Origin: Oceanisphaera sp. IT1-181
GTDB lineage: Bacteria > Pseudomonadota > Gammaproteobacteria > Enterobacterales > Aeromonadaceae
Direction: 5' to 3'
DNA length: 64,000 nucleotides
Assembly: GCF_033807535.1 (NCBI RefSeq)
Contig: NZ_CP136856.1
Span: 3,095,001-3,159,000, forward strand
Below are positions 24,513 to 32,805 of the stretch, one piece after another. Numbering within the stretch: position 1 is the stretch's first letter; each line of letters opens with the position of its first letter. The notes under the pieces are model-generated. The model had not been told where the DNA came from. It saw nothing but the letters and a program-made list of their open reading frames with translations, and searched no databases. The position numbers and the translations under genes are program-made.

Positions 24513-25211
24513 ATGACTATCGGCATTATTGGCGCCATGGAGCAGGAAGTTGCCGTACTTCGTGCCAAATTAGAAAACACCCACACCATTACCGTGGCGG
24601 GCTGCGAATTCTATCAAGGCACCCTTGCGGGCCAAGACGTAGTGATTACGCGCTCGGGCATTGGCAAAGTGGCCGCCAGTGTCGCGACCACTTTATTACT
24701 GGAGCGTTTTTCGCCAAAGGCCGTGATTAATACCGGATCCGCGGGCGGCTTTGATCCCACCCTTAAAGTGGGTGATGTGATTGTGTCCAGTGAAGTGCGT
24801 TTTCACGACGTAGACGTAACCGCCTTCGGTTACGAGATGGGCCAAATGGCGCAACAGCCCGCCGCTTTTATCGCAGATAGCTCGCTGATCGCGTTGGCAG
24901 AAGTCTGTCTGGCCGACCAAAATGACATTAATTCGGCCGTCGGATTAATCTGTACCGGTGATCAGTTTATGCACCGCGAAGACCAGCTGCACACCGCCAC
25001 TACCCAGTTCCCGCTGATGAAAGCCTGTGATATGGAAGCCGCGGCCATTGCCCAAGTTTGCCATCAATTTGGCGTGCCTTTTGTCGTGGTGCGGGCGCTG
25101 TCTGATATCGCCGGTAAGGAGCAAGCCGAGTCGTTTGAGGCATTTTTGGAAGTAGCCGCTGAGCATTCATCACTGATGGTGCAAGCCATGCTCGCCCGCT
25201 TAGCAAGCTAA
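24513..25211 (+). CDS. mtnN: 5'-methylthioadenosine/S-adenosylhomocysteine nucleosidase
   Basis: A 232-aa cytoplasmic nucleosidase that cleaves the adenine from MTA and SAH, feeding methionine salvage and relieving inhibition of methyltransferases. MTIGIIGAMEQEV at the start, GIGKVAASVATTLLL, NTGSAGG, the purine/ribose site CDMEAAAIAQVC and catalytic Asp in RALSDIAG are characteristic. Length equals E. coli MtnN (Pfs). The next gene starts 4 bp after the stop, so it heads an operon with the cobalamin genes. Confidence 0.97.
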   Translation: MTIGIIGAMEQEVAVLRAKLENTHTITVAGCEFYQGTLAGQDVVITRSGIGKVAASVATTLLLERFSPKAVINTGSAGGFDPTLKVGDVIVSSEVRFHDVDVTAFGYEMGQMAQQPAAFIADSSLIALAEVCLADQNDINSAVGLICTGDQFMHREDQLHTATTQFPLMKACDMEAAAIAQVCHQFGVPFVVVRALSDIAGKEQAESFEAFLEVAAEHSSLMVQAMLARLAS

Positions 25212-25214
25212 TAG

Positions 25215-26144
25215 ATGTTGACCCTGTCGCTGCTTGAGCAGCCCGTTATCTTGCTCACCTTGAGCGTAGTGCTCAGCCTAGTGCTGCCCGCTACTCGGGT
25301 ACAGCAGCTGATAACCCTTGGTCTGCAGTTGCTGGGTCAGCGCTTAAATGGCAAGCGTTATAGCCCGCGCTACCTTAAACAAGCTGGGGCCGCCGCCTTA
25401 GTGTGTTTGCTGCTGCCGCTAGCGGCCACTTATTGGGCGCTGGCGGTATTATCCCCTTGGCCGCATTTACTCGAGCCGTTATTGCTGTGGTGCTGTTTAG
25501 ATCTGGGGCGGCTAAGCCGGGCATTGCCCACTTGCATGCGTAATAGCACAGATAGCAGGCCTTTGGTTCGCTTGGCGCTGTCTCCTTTGTGCTTGCGCCA
25601 AACTGATCCTTTATCGCCCTTGGGTTTGTATAAAACGGTGGCCGAGGTGGCCATACTGCGCCTTGCCGCCGATTTTGCGTTATTGGTCTGGTATTTAGTG
25701 GCCGGTATTTACGCCGCGCTGCTATTTGGTTTGTTGCGCTACGCGGTGCAAGCTTGGTCTTGTAAGCTGGTGGAGTGGCGCGCCTTTGGTTGGTTGCCTT
25801 CGCTGGCTTATCGCACGTTGGCTTGGCTGCCGTTTCAAGCCTTGGCGCTTAGTTTACTGATTTATCCAGGCTCAATACGCGCCATTAAGGCTTGGCCTCA
25901 AGGTCGATTATGGGCGTTTGCCGCCAGTGGCCGGTTATTAGCTGTGGTGGCCGGTAGCGTAAATGTGGGGTTAGGCGGGCCGCGACGTTATACGGACGCC
26001 ACCGATTACTACCCTAAATTAGGCAGCCAGCAATACATTAATGAAGCCGCTACCCGCGCCATTTTATGGCGCTTGGTGATGAGCTTATTATTTTGGCTGT
26101 CACTGGCTTGGGCCTTCTTGTTAATTCCTTTATTAAATGGTTAA
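25215..26144 (+). CDS. cobD: CobD/CbiB-family cobalamin biosynthesis membrane protein
   Basis: A 309-aa polytopic inner-membrane protein. The family makes adenosylcobinamide (phosphate) by attaching the aminopropanol arm. Recognisable late blocks are AASGRLLAVVAGSVNVGLGGPRRY and YYPKLG, which correspond to the conserved GALGVRLGGP region of CbiB. The N-terminal half is divergent, Trp/Leu rich, and lacks some of the best conserved CbiB motifs I expected, so activity is uncertain. It sits between mtnN and btuF, a neighbourhood I associate with Vibrio-type genomes. A 20-bp tandem repeat begins at its last codons. Confidence 0.75.
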   Translation: MLTLSLLEQPVILLTLSVVLSLVLPATRVQQLITLGLQLLGQRLNGKRYSPRYLKQAGAAALVCLLLPLAATYWALAVLSPWPHLLEPLLLWCCLDLGRLSRALPTCMRNSTDSRPLVRLALSPLCLRQTDPLSPLGLYKTVAEVAILRLAADFALLVWYLVAGIYAALLFGLLRYAVQAWSCKLVEWRAFGWLPSLAYRTLAWLPFQALALSLLIYPGSIRAIKAWPQGRLWAFAASGRLLAVVAGSVNVGLGGPRRYTDATDYYPKLGSQQYINEAATRAILWRLVMSLLFWLSLAWAFLLIPLLNG

Positions 26145-26180
26145 TCCCTTTATTGAATGGTTAATTCCCTTATTGAATGG
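26121..26180 (+). repeat. 20-bp tandem repeat, three copies, spanning the cobD stop and btuF start
   Basis: Three consecutive 20-mers of the form TTAATYCCYTTATTRAATGG cover 26121-26180, with a fourth partial copy (TTAATCC). The first encodes the last residues of the CobD-like protein, whose stop follows at once. Each copy ends in ATGG, so the repeat also supplies the first possible btuF ATG (26177). Confidence 0.85.
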
Positions 26181-27079
26181 TTAATCCGATCATGACTGCT
26201 CACGTTAAGCTCAAGGCTCACCTTAAAACCACAAGCGGATTGGTTGCACTGTTAGTGGCACCCCTGCTGAGTGTGGCTCAGGCTTACGCAGCAGAGCGGG
26301 TAACTGAACCCGAAACCAAGCCCGCACAGCGCATTATTAGCTTGGCGCCGCATATTACCGAGCTATTGTTTGCCATAGGGGCCGGTGAGCAAGTGATCGC
26401 CTTAGATGATGCCAGCGATTATCCCGAGGCAGCTAAAGCCTTGCCCAAAGTCGCCAACTATCGCTCCTTAAATACGGAGCGCATTTTGGCGTTATCGCCA
26501 GACTTAATTGTGGCTTGGGGCTCGGCCCAAAGCCAAGTGGTGCAGCCGCTGGTGCAGTTAGGCATAAAGGTATTTTTTTCCGCACCCGCCACCTTTGATG
26601 ACTTGAGCACAGAGCTTAACCAATTAGGTGAGTTAACCGGTCATCAAGCCCAAGCTGCTGCAGTGGTCAGCGACTACGAACAAGAGCTGGCCAAGTTGCG
26701 GCTTGAATATCAAGATCGCACGCCGCTTACCGTATTTTATCAAATTGCAGAAGTGCCGCTGATGTCAGCTAATGGCAGTACTTGGATGAGCCAAGCGGTC
26801 ACCTTATGTGGTGGCGTCAATATCATGGCCGATAGCCTTGCGCCCTATCCACAGGTAAACGCCGAGCAAGTGTTAGCACAAAATCCGGACGTAATTGTGG
26901 CCGCCGATAACGCTGAGCTCAGCCACTGGCAACAATGGCCGGCGCTGCAAGCCGTGGCCAATCAGCAGCTACTGACCGTAGATGCCAATTTATTACATCG
27001 CTTTACGCCCCGCTCTACCCAAGGTATTCACCAACTTTGCGAACAGTTAGATGAAGTGCGCCAAGCCCGCGCTTCCTAA
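26177..27079 (+). CDS. btuF: periplasmic cobalamin-binding protein BtuF
   Basis: A 300-aa class III periplasmic binding protein for vitamin B12. A signal peptide (VALLVAPLLSVAQAYA) is followed by RIISLAPHITELLFAIGAGEQVIALDDASDYP, the canonical BtuF/FhuD-type start, and NAEQVLAQNPDVIVAA near the C-terminus. The start is uncertain: 26177 lies in the tandem repeat and 26192 (MTAHVKLKAH) is equally compatible with a signal peptide; neither has a clear ribosome-binding site. No btuC or btuD occurs in the window. Confidence 0.88.
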   Translation: MVNPIMTAHVKLKAHLKTTSGLVALLVAPLLSVAQAYAAERVTEPETKPAQRIISLAPHITELLFAIGAGEQVIALDDASDYPEAAKALPKVANYRSLNTERILALSPDLIVAWGSAQSQVVQPLVQLGIKVFFSAPATFDDLSTELNQLGELTGHQAQAAAVVSDYEQELAKLRLEYQDRTPLTVFYQIAEVPLMSANGSTWMSQAVTLCGGVNIMADSLAPYPQVNAEQVLAQNPDVIVAADNAELSHWQQWPALQAVANQQLLTVDANLLHRFTPRSTQGIHQLCEQLDEVRQARAS

Positions 27080-27151
27080 TTGAGTTCAGTTAAGCACCTC
27101 TATACAATGGCGCTCGTTTTTTAACTCTTTTTTAAAATAAGGTAATCACGA

Positions 27152-27781
27152 ATGCAGCCCTTGGTTGAGTCGGTATTCTACTGGAGTGATCTGTTTGGCA
27201 CGGCTGTGTTCGCGTTTTCTGGAGTGCTGGTCGCCGGACGCCTGCGCATGGACGGCTTTGGCGTGATCGTACTGGCCGCCGTGACCGCCATCGGTGGCGG
27301 TACCATTCGCGACCTTATTATCGGTGCCGATAACGTATTTTGGACAGCAGATTCTCTGTACTTGTGGGTGATCTTAGTCACAGCGTTATTGGGCCAATAC
27401 ATAGCCAAACTACCGCGGCGCTTGCCTTGGTATATTTTGCCGCTGGCCGACGCCTTTGGTTTGGCCATTTTTACCATTATTGGCACCGACAAAGCGCTGA
27501 GTTACGGCACTTCCGGCATGGTGGCAGTCGTCATGGGGGTGATCACCGGCGTAGCTGGCGGCATGATCCGCGACGTATTGGCTCGGGAAGTACCCATGGT
27601 GTTGCAGCGTGAAATCTACGCCACTGCCTGTATCTTGGGCGGCGTGCTTTATACCGGATCTTTAGCACTGGGCATAACGCCGCTATTAGCTACCTTATTG
27701 GGCATGTCTGGCACCTTTATCTTGCGCGTCGCCGCCATTCGCTGGCATTTATCGTTACCGGCGTTTTCATTGAATCGCTAA
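27152..27781 (+). CDS. TRIC/UPF0126-family membrane protein (YicG-like)
   Basis: A 209-aa inner-membrane protein with seven predicted hydrophobic segments and two homologous halves. Each half carries a glycine-rich GGG/GG..IRD motif (AIGGGTIRDLIIG and VAGGMIRDVLARE), diagnostic of the bacterial TRIC (UPF0126) family. Prokaryotic TRIC proteins form trimeric cation channels, but the physiological role is unknown. It follows btuF by 72 bp and is closed by a terminator. Confidence 0.85.
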   Translation: MQPLVESVFYWSDLFGTAVFAFSGVLVAGRLRMDGFGVIVLAAVTAIGGGTIRDLIIGADNVFWTADSLYLWVILVTALLGQYIAKLPRRLPWYILPLADAFGLAIFTIIGTDKALSYGTSGMVAVVMGVITGVAGGMIRDVLAREVPMVLQREIYATACILGGVLYTGSLALGITPLLATLLGMSGTFILRVAAIRWHLSLPAFSLNR

Positions 27782-27830
27782 CGTAAGACACAGCGGTACG
27801 CCATACGCTTTACGTCTTACGAGCAAACAC

Positions 27831-27860
27831 AAAAAGGCCTCCATGTTGGAGGCCTTTTTT
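27831..27860. terminator. bidirectional rho-independent terminator between TRIC gene and tyrS
   Basis: AAAAAGGCCTCCA / TTGGAGGCCTTTTTT forms a near-perfect stem with A-run and T-run on either side, so it can serve both the plus-strand TRIC gene and the minus-strand tyrS. Confidence 0.88.
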
Positions 27861-27984
27861 ATTGTTAGTAAAATACTTAAAATTATCCTGCTTCGCAAAA
27901 CCAGCAGCTAAAGCACTGGACTACGGCTAATGTGGTATTTTTCTTACGGCGTAAAACGTACTACGTATGACGCAAGCTCTTCAC

Positions 27985-29181
27985 TCAAGCCAGCGTCACC
28001 TTGGCAAATTTGCGCTTGCCCACTTGGTATACGGCGGTGCCCGCTTGTACTAACAGCTTACCGTCTTCCAGCTTATCGCCATCTACCTTCACCGCGCCCT
28101 GCTTGATCATGCGCAAGGCTTCTGAGGTAGAAGCCACAAGACCTGCGTCTTTTAGCAGATTGGCGATGGCCACACCCTCGGCGTTTGCGGCTAAGGTCAC
28201 TTCTGGCAGGTCGTCGGGAATAGCATTTTTCTGAAAGCGATTCACGAAGTCTTGGTGCGCTTGTTCGGCGGCGGCAGCATCGTGATAACGACTGATAATT
28301 TCTTTAGCCAGCAGGATTTTAATGTCGCGCGGGTTAGTCCCCTCGGCCACTTGCAGCTTTAGGCCAGCAATCTCATCCAAGCTCAAACGTGACAATAACT
28401 CAAAGTAGCGCCACATGATCTCATCAGACAGCGACATGATTTTACCGAACATCTCACCGGCGGCTTCATCTACGCCAATGTAGTTATTGGCCGACTTAGA
28501 CATTTTCTTCACGCCGTCTAGGCCTTCCAGCAACGGCATGGTGATCACCACTTGTGCCGGTTGGCCAGCGTCTTTTTGCAGCTCTCGGCCCATCAAGAGA
28601 TTGAACTTTTGGTCGGTACCGCCCAGCTCAATATCAGCTTTTAGCGCTACTGAGTCGTAGCCTTGCAACAAGGGGTACATAAACTCATGAATGGCAATCG
28701 ACTGCCCACCGGCGTAGCGTTTTTTAAAGTCGTCGCGCTCTAACATGCGTGCCACGGTTAGCTTAGAGGCCAACTTTATCATGCCTGTGGCGCCCAGCTC
28801 GCCTAACCAGCTGGAGTTATACACAATTTGGGTTTTATCTGCGTCCAACACCTTAAAGGCTTGTTCCGCATAGGTTTTGGCGTTGTGCGCTACTTGCTCT
28901 GCCGTGAGCGGCGGGCGAGTGCTGTTCTTACCGCTGGGATCGCCCACTTGGGCGGTAAAGTCACCAATCAGCAATAACACATCATGACCTAAGTCTTGAA
29001 ATTGACGCAGTTTATTGAGGATCACGGTGTGACCTAAATGAATATCGGGAGCGGTAGGATCCATGCCCAATTTAACGCGTAACGGCCGGCCCAGTTTTAA
29101 CTTAGCGACCAGCTCTTCTTCTACCAAAATTTCTTCTACACCGCGCTTAATTTCAGCCAGTGCCGTTTCTAGCTCGGACAT
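27985..29181 (-). CDS. tyrS: tyrosyl-tRNA synthetase
   Basis: A 398-aa class I aminoacyl-tRNA synthetase that charges tRNA-Tyr. The HIGH-type motif is HLGHTVIL, the KMSKS motif is KKMSKS, and the tyrosine pocket region is LLQGYDSVALKADIELGGTDQKFN. A C-terminal S4-like RNA-binding domain follows (about residues 335-398). The sequence is of the second bacterial TyrRS clade (TyrZ-like) rather than E. coli TyrS type. It is divergent from the M23 peptidase gene. Confidence 0.95.
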   Translation of the reverse strand: MSELETALAEIKRGVEEILVEEELVAKLKLGRPLRVKLGMDPTAPDIHLGHTVILNKLRQFQDLGHDVLLLIGDFTAQVGDPSGKNSTRPPLTAEQVAHNAKTYAEQAFKVLDADKTQIVYNSSWLGELGATGMIKLASKLTVARMLERDDFKKRYAGGQSIAIHEFMYPLLQGYDSVALKADIELGGTDQKFNLLMGRELQKDAGQPAQVVITMPLLEGLDGVKKMSKSANNYIGVDEAAGEMFGKIMSLSDEIMWRYFELLSRLSLDEIAGLKLQVAEGTNPRDIKILLAKEIISRYHDAAAAEQAHQDFVNRFQKNAIPDDLPEVTLAANAEGVAIANLLKDAGLVASTSEALRMIKQGAVKVDGDKLEDGKLLVQAGTAVYQVGKRKFAKVTLA

Positions 29182-29367
29182 GACGACTATACTCCTGTGC
29201 TGTGCACCTAAATAGCTGTTCTGAAATGATCAAATAAGATGCTCGCCGCTCGAAACGGCTATTTAGACAAACCAAACAAAATAAGGCGAGCATATTACTG
29301 GAATGGCAGATAAATTGGAAAGCCTGTAAAATCTTTCCCATATTTTCGCTTGTGCCTTAGGCCTCTC

Positions 29368-30675
29368 ATGATTGAATGCTTCCAGCGATTTCCTCGCCCC
29401 CACAAGGTGGCGATTTCTGTATTGAGTGTAATGATCGGACTGCTCTCTTTCGCGCCTTCAGAGTCTGTCGTTGCCAGCCGTATCCAGCCCGAACCTGAGC
29501 TGGGCGGCGACATGCTCGGTGAGCGCCAGCCGTTAGCCTTGGCCATCAACATAGCAGAGTCAGCAGCTGCTGCTGATGCTCACCCGGTGACCCGCGAGCG
29601 CTCGGTAAAAGTGCGCAGTGGCGACACCTTATCCGCTATTTTTGCGCGTACCGGCCTTTCTTCCAGCTTGCTGCATGACATTAATCAGCTTGGCGGCAGC
29701 GCCGATGAGCTGAAAAAGATTTATCCCGGTAACTTGCTCACTTTCACTTTTGATGAAGATGACGCCTTTAGCGGTCTGCACTATCCGCTGGATAACAGCC
29801 GCACCTTACTGATTAGCCAAACGCCACACGGCTTACAGTCACAAATTGATAGTACTGAGCTGGAGCTGCGCACTGAGTTTGCTCAAGCCAGCGTCAACTC
29901 TAACTTTTGGAACGCCGCCGCCAGTGCAGGCCTCACGCCCAACCAAATTATGGCCTTGGCCGGTATGTTTGCCTGGGACGTGGATTTTGCCCTCGATATT
30001 CGCGCCAACGACAGCTTTACCGTGCTTTATGAGCAGCATTTTAAAGACGGCATCTTGGTGGGCACCGGCAATATTTTAGCCGCCGCCTTTACCAATCAAG
30101 GCAAAGTTTACCAAGCGATCCGCCATACCGACGGCAATTATTACTCGCCCGAAGGCCGCTATATGCGTAAGAGCTTCTTGCGTGCACCGGTGAACTTCTC
30201 GCACATTAGCTCTAATTTTAATCCCCGTCGCTTACACCCGGTCACCGGGCAAATTAAGGCCCACCGTGGCATTGACTACGCGGCGCGCACCGGTACCCCA
30301 GTGGTAGCAGCAGGCGGTGGCGTAGTTGTGGAGTCAGGCTTTAGCCCCTTTAACGGCAACTACGTGGTGATCCGCCACGACAGCACTTACATCACCAAGT
30401 ATTTACACTTGCACAAGCGTATGGTGAATAGGGGCGAAAAGGTAAAACAGGAGCAACAAATTGGCACTGTGGGCGCCACCGGCCGAGTGACGGGTCCGCA
30501 TTTGCATTATGAATTCTTGGTCAACGGCGTACACAAGGATCCAAAAAGCGTGGACTTGCCTCAGGCAGCGTTTTTATCACCAAAAGAGCTCGCGGTATTT
30601 AAACCCCAAGCCAATCGCTTGATGGCACAGCTGACTAAGGTGAGCGATATTATGTTGGCCAGTAATAATCGCTAA
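29368..30675 (+). CDS. mepM: M23-family murein endopeptidase, MepM-like
   Basis: A 435-aa envelope protein. It has an N-terminal membrane anchor (VAISVLSVMIGLLSF), an OapA-like/LysM region (VRSGDTLSAIFARTGLSSS, about residues 85-135), a central domain, and an M23 peptidase with metal ligands in HRGIDYA and the late HLHYE motif. MepM cleaves D,D-crosslinks during cell elongation. The ATG at 29368 is preferred to a TTG six codons upstream because it aligns with the FQRFPRPHKV start shared with E. coli MepM (FNNLPRPHRV). Adjacent to tyrS, a common arrangement. Confidence 0.9.
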   Translation: MIECFQRFPRPHKVAISVLSVMIGLLSFAPSESVVASRIQPEPELGGDMLGERQPLALAINIAESAAAADAHPVTRERSVKVRSGDTLSAIFARTGLSSSLLHDINQLGGSADELKKIYPGNLLTFTFDEDDAFSGLHYPLDNSRTLLISQTPHGLQSQIDSTELELRTEFAQASVNSNFWNAAASAGLTPNQIMALAGMFAWDVDFALDIRANDSFTVLYEQHFKDGILVGTGNILAAAFTNQGKVYQAIRHTDGNYYSPEGRYMRKSFLRAPVNFSHISSNFNPRRLHPVTGQIKAHRGIDYAARTGTPVVAAGGGVVVESGFSPFNGNYVVIRHDSTYITKYLHLHKRMVNRGEKVKQEQQIGTVGATGRVTGPHLHYEFLVNGVHKDPKSVDLPQAAFLSPKELAVFKPQANRLMAQLTKVSDIMLASNNR

Positions 30676-30684
30676 AGGACATAA

Positions 30685-30774
30685 GGCGTGAGGCGTGAGG
30701 CGTGAGGCGTGAGGCGTGAAAGCATAATGTCAAACTTACTCGTTTTGTCTATTGCGCCTCACCATTTACCCCTA
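30685..30774. repeat. GGCGTGA x5 tandem repeat with opposing arm
   Basis: Five perfect tandem copies of GGCGTGA (30685-30719) face an opposing arm GCGCCTCACCATTTACCCCT (30755-30774) about 35 bp away. This is another member of the GTGAGGCGTGAAG inverted-arm family, filling the 107-bp gap between the mepM and HIT genes, which are convergent. Confidence 0.75.
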
Positions 30775-30782
30775 GCTACACC

Positions 30783-31208
30783 TCAGGCAGCAATGAAGCC
30801 CTCAAGACTGCTTAAGCGGGTTTGCCATAGGCTCACTTGCGTATGCGGCTTGTCATAGGCCAGTGCAGGATGCTTGCCCCAAATGGGCGCCGGCCACGCG
30901 GCATCGCTGCTAAAGCGCGCCACATGATGCACATGCAACTGCGGCACCATATTACCCAAGGCGGCCACATTAATTTTCTCCGCTCCCAGCTCTATTTCTA
31001 ACAGCTGAGCAACAGCACAAGACTCACGCATTAGCTGTTGTTGATCTGACTCGCTTAAGTGATGAATTTCACGTAGCTTTGCTTGTTTTGGCACCAATAT
31101 TAGCCACGGATACTGGCGATCGTTCGCCAGCAACACCAAGCACAACGGCAGTTCACCCAAAAGTAAACTGTCCGCCACTAATTGCGGATGTAAGCAAAAC
31201 TCGCTCAT
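30783..31208 (-). CDS. HIT-family protein
   Basis: A 141-aa cytoplasmic histidine-triad protein. The motif is NMVPQLHVHHVARF, in which the first triad position is Gln rather than His (QLHVHHV). This variant is usual in a subset of HIT proteins. Members hydrolyse nucleotide phosphate esters or phosphoramidates; the substrate here is unknown. The start overlaps the stop of the glutaredoxin-like gene as ATGA, indicating co-translation. Confidence 0.88.
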   Translation of the reverse strand: MSEFCLHPQLVADSLLLGELPLCLVLLANDRQYPWLILVPKQAKLREIHHLSESDQQQLMRESCAVAQLLEIELGAEKINVAALGNMVPQLHVHHVARFSSDAAWPAPIWGKHPALAYDKPHTQVSLWQTRLSSLEGFIAA

Positions 31209-31531
31209 TTAAGTACGGCGGCGTGCAAGCGCAGATAGGCAATAATATCTGCGGATTCATACAACCAAAAAAACTGACCGGGCTCAGATTCAATGCGCAG
31301 GCAAGGCACCATGCGCTGGCCGCCACCATGCATTAACGCTTGTAAGTGCTCAGGCTCGTTAATATCACAATGTTGGATATTAAGGCCTAATTCCTGAGTT
31401 ACGCTTTTTACACGCTCACAATATGGGCACCAATCTTTTTCATATAATGCCAACCGCTCGACGCTGTCGACCGCAGGCGCAGCTAAGTTTGACTCAGGTG
31501 CATCACCTTTAAACCAATCAAGTACGGACAT
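31205..31531 (-). CDS. glutaredoxin-like protein with CPYC motif
   Basis: A 108-aa thioredoxin-fold protein. WCPYCERV carries the dithiol glutaredoxin active site; RMVPCLRI contains the cis-Pro with an extra Cys after it; LYESADIIAYL is the glutathione-binding end. A 25-residue N-terminal extension (MSVLDWFKGD..) precedes the fold. GAGAGG lies upstream at suitable spacing. It is coupled to the HIT gene. The partner is unknown; the nearby Fe-S gene erpA is separated by 45 bp and has its own promoter. Confidence 0.85.
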   Translation of the reverse strand: MSVLDWFKGDAPESNLAAPAVDSVERLALYEKDWCPYCERVKSVTQELGLNIQHCDINEPEHLQALMHGGGQRMVPCLRIESEPGQFFWLYESADIIAYLRLHAAVLK

Positions 31532-31576
31532 TAAAACCTCTCATTAGGGGTAAGCGGCATCACGGCTCAGTGGCAG

Positions 31577-31921
31577 TTACACGCTAAATGACGAGCCACA
31601 GCCACACGTGCTGGTGGCATTAGGGTTAGTCACTAAAAAGCGCGAGCCGGCTAGGCCGTCAATATAGTCAACGGTGCCACCAATGAGGTACTGCAGGCTC
31701 ATGCTGTCGACCACCATGATCACGCCGTTTTTCTCGATCACCGTATCGCCATCATTGGTTTTTTCATCAAAGGTAAAACCATATTCAAAGCCCGAGCAAC
31801 CGCCGCCGGTAATGTATACCCGCAGACGCAAATCAGGATTTTCTTCTTCCGTGATCAAAGCTTGGATTTTGGTGGCTGCCGCATCACTCATCTGGATTGG
31901 CAAGGGGATTGCTTCGCTCAT
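31577..31921 (-). CDS. erpA: iron-sulfur cluster insertion protein ErpA
   Basis: A 114-aa A-type Fe-S carrier, the same length as E. coli ErpA. It has the three cluster cysteines (GGGCSGF, then STCGCGSSF) and the family ending GSRFLVTNPNA. It delivers 4Fe-4S clusters to targets such as IspG/IspH. I start at the ATG 31921 rather than the adjacent GTG because AGAGG sits 5 nt upstream. A candidate promoter overlapped by an IscR type 1-like site lies just upstream, which would make it iron-sulfur responsive. Confidence 0.97.
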   Translation of the reverse strand: MSEAIPLPIQMSDAAATKIQALITEEENPDLRLRVYITGGGCSGFEYGFTFDEKTNDGDTVIEKNGVIMVVDSMSLQYLIGGTVDYIDGLAGSRFLVTNPNATSTCGCGSSFSV

Positions 31922-31952
31922 CACTACCTCTTAGATTAAATTATCGACCGAA

Positions 31953-31985
31953 ATTATCTAATACCCGACTAAACAGATCAAGTAT
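31953..31985 (-). promoter_or_regulatory. erpA promoter overlapped by IscR type 1-like site
   Basis: On the minus strand TTGATC (31976-31981) and GATAAT (31953-31958) are 17 bp apart. A 25-bp window, 31961-31985, matches the IscR type 1 consensus at 21 of 25 positions by my count; the downstream half TTTAGTCGGGTAT is perfect and the four mismatches cluster in the centre. The site covers the -35 and spacer, a geometry for repression by holo-IscR. It overlaps the 3' end of the preceding gene. Confidence 0.65.
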
Positions 31986-32613
31986 TCTCCGGCTTTGGCC
32001 AATTAAGGCTCAGGGTGCGGGGTGCTTTACCGTCTAAGTCTAACTGTAATTCTAACGTTTGTGCCTGACTGTCTTCGGGCAGCTTCAGCTGACCGGTTAA
32101 CACCTGAAAGTGGCGAAAATCGAGCGTGACCGGTGCCACGCCTAAGGTATCGTCACTGAACAGCACAGACACGCCCGCTTGCAGGGCTCGCACTTTCAAT
32201 CGTGCTTGGCCGGTAATGCGCTTATTGGTTTGGGTGGGCTGTAACAGTACCAGTCGGTAGGCAAATAAGCCCGTTTCAGCGAGTGGCGTAATATCTTCAT
32301 GGGTTAACAGCAACTCGGCGCCATTGTCGCTGGCCAGCACTTGTCGGTATAAGGCCAACTGTTGTGCTTGCTCAGCCAGTTGGCGCGCCTGCAGATCCAG
32401 TTGTGCCAACTGGCTGCTTTCGGCACTCAGTAGCGTTTGTAAGTCTACGCGCAGCGCCAGCAGCTCTTGTCGATTACGCTCGGCTTGAGTCTGCTGCTGG
32501 CTCAATAACTGCTGTTGCTCCTGATAGCGCAGTGCGCCAAAGCCCAGCAGTAACGCCAACACCACACAAACCAGTAAACACAGTATAAAACGACGATCCA
32601 AAGGTGCAGTCAT
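31978..32613 (-). CDS. DUF6776-like membrane-anchored coiled-coil protein
   Basis: A 211-aa protein of unknown function. A single N-terminal membrane segment (FILCLLVCVVLALLLGFGAL, about residues 9-28) precedes a Gln/Leu-rich coiled coil (30-95, with QQQLLSQQQ and QLAEQAQQLALY) and a C-terminal beta-rich domain (about 105-205). The start is chosen at 32613 because GGAG lies 6 nt upstream; three consecutive ATG codons make other starts possible. I recall similar proteins next to erpA/hemL in related bacteria, but the family name is tentative. Confidence 0.7.
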   Translation of the reverse strand: MTAPLDRRFILCLLVCVVLALLLGFGALRYQEQQQLLSQQQTQAERNRQELLALRVDLQTLLSAESSQLAQLDLQARQLAEQAQQLALYRQVLASDNGAELLLTHEDITPLAETGLFAYRLVLLQPTQTNKRITGQARLKVRALQAGVSVLFSDDTLGVAPVTLDFRHFQVLTGQLKLPEDSQAQTLELQLDLDGKAPRTLSLNWPKPENT

Positions 32614-32805
32614 CATCATCTCCAATGGGTAAGGCCGAATTGTGCCAAAGCGCAGCCCTTGGCGCCAGCAAGGCTTTGGTTAAGCCTTAATTTAAGCGGT
32701 GCCCGCCACAGGCATGACAAGCGAGGCACCCTTTTTGATATTTTGATATAGTCAGGCCACATTGGCAGCGCCTGCTGCCACAGCCCCAATTCAAAGGATG
32801 CTTAC

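Noticed and set aside
30685..30719. GGCGTGA tandem repeat considered as a CRISPR array
   Set aside because: The 7-bp units abut without spacers, and no cas gene is nearby. No CRISPR array was seen anywhere in the window.
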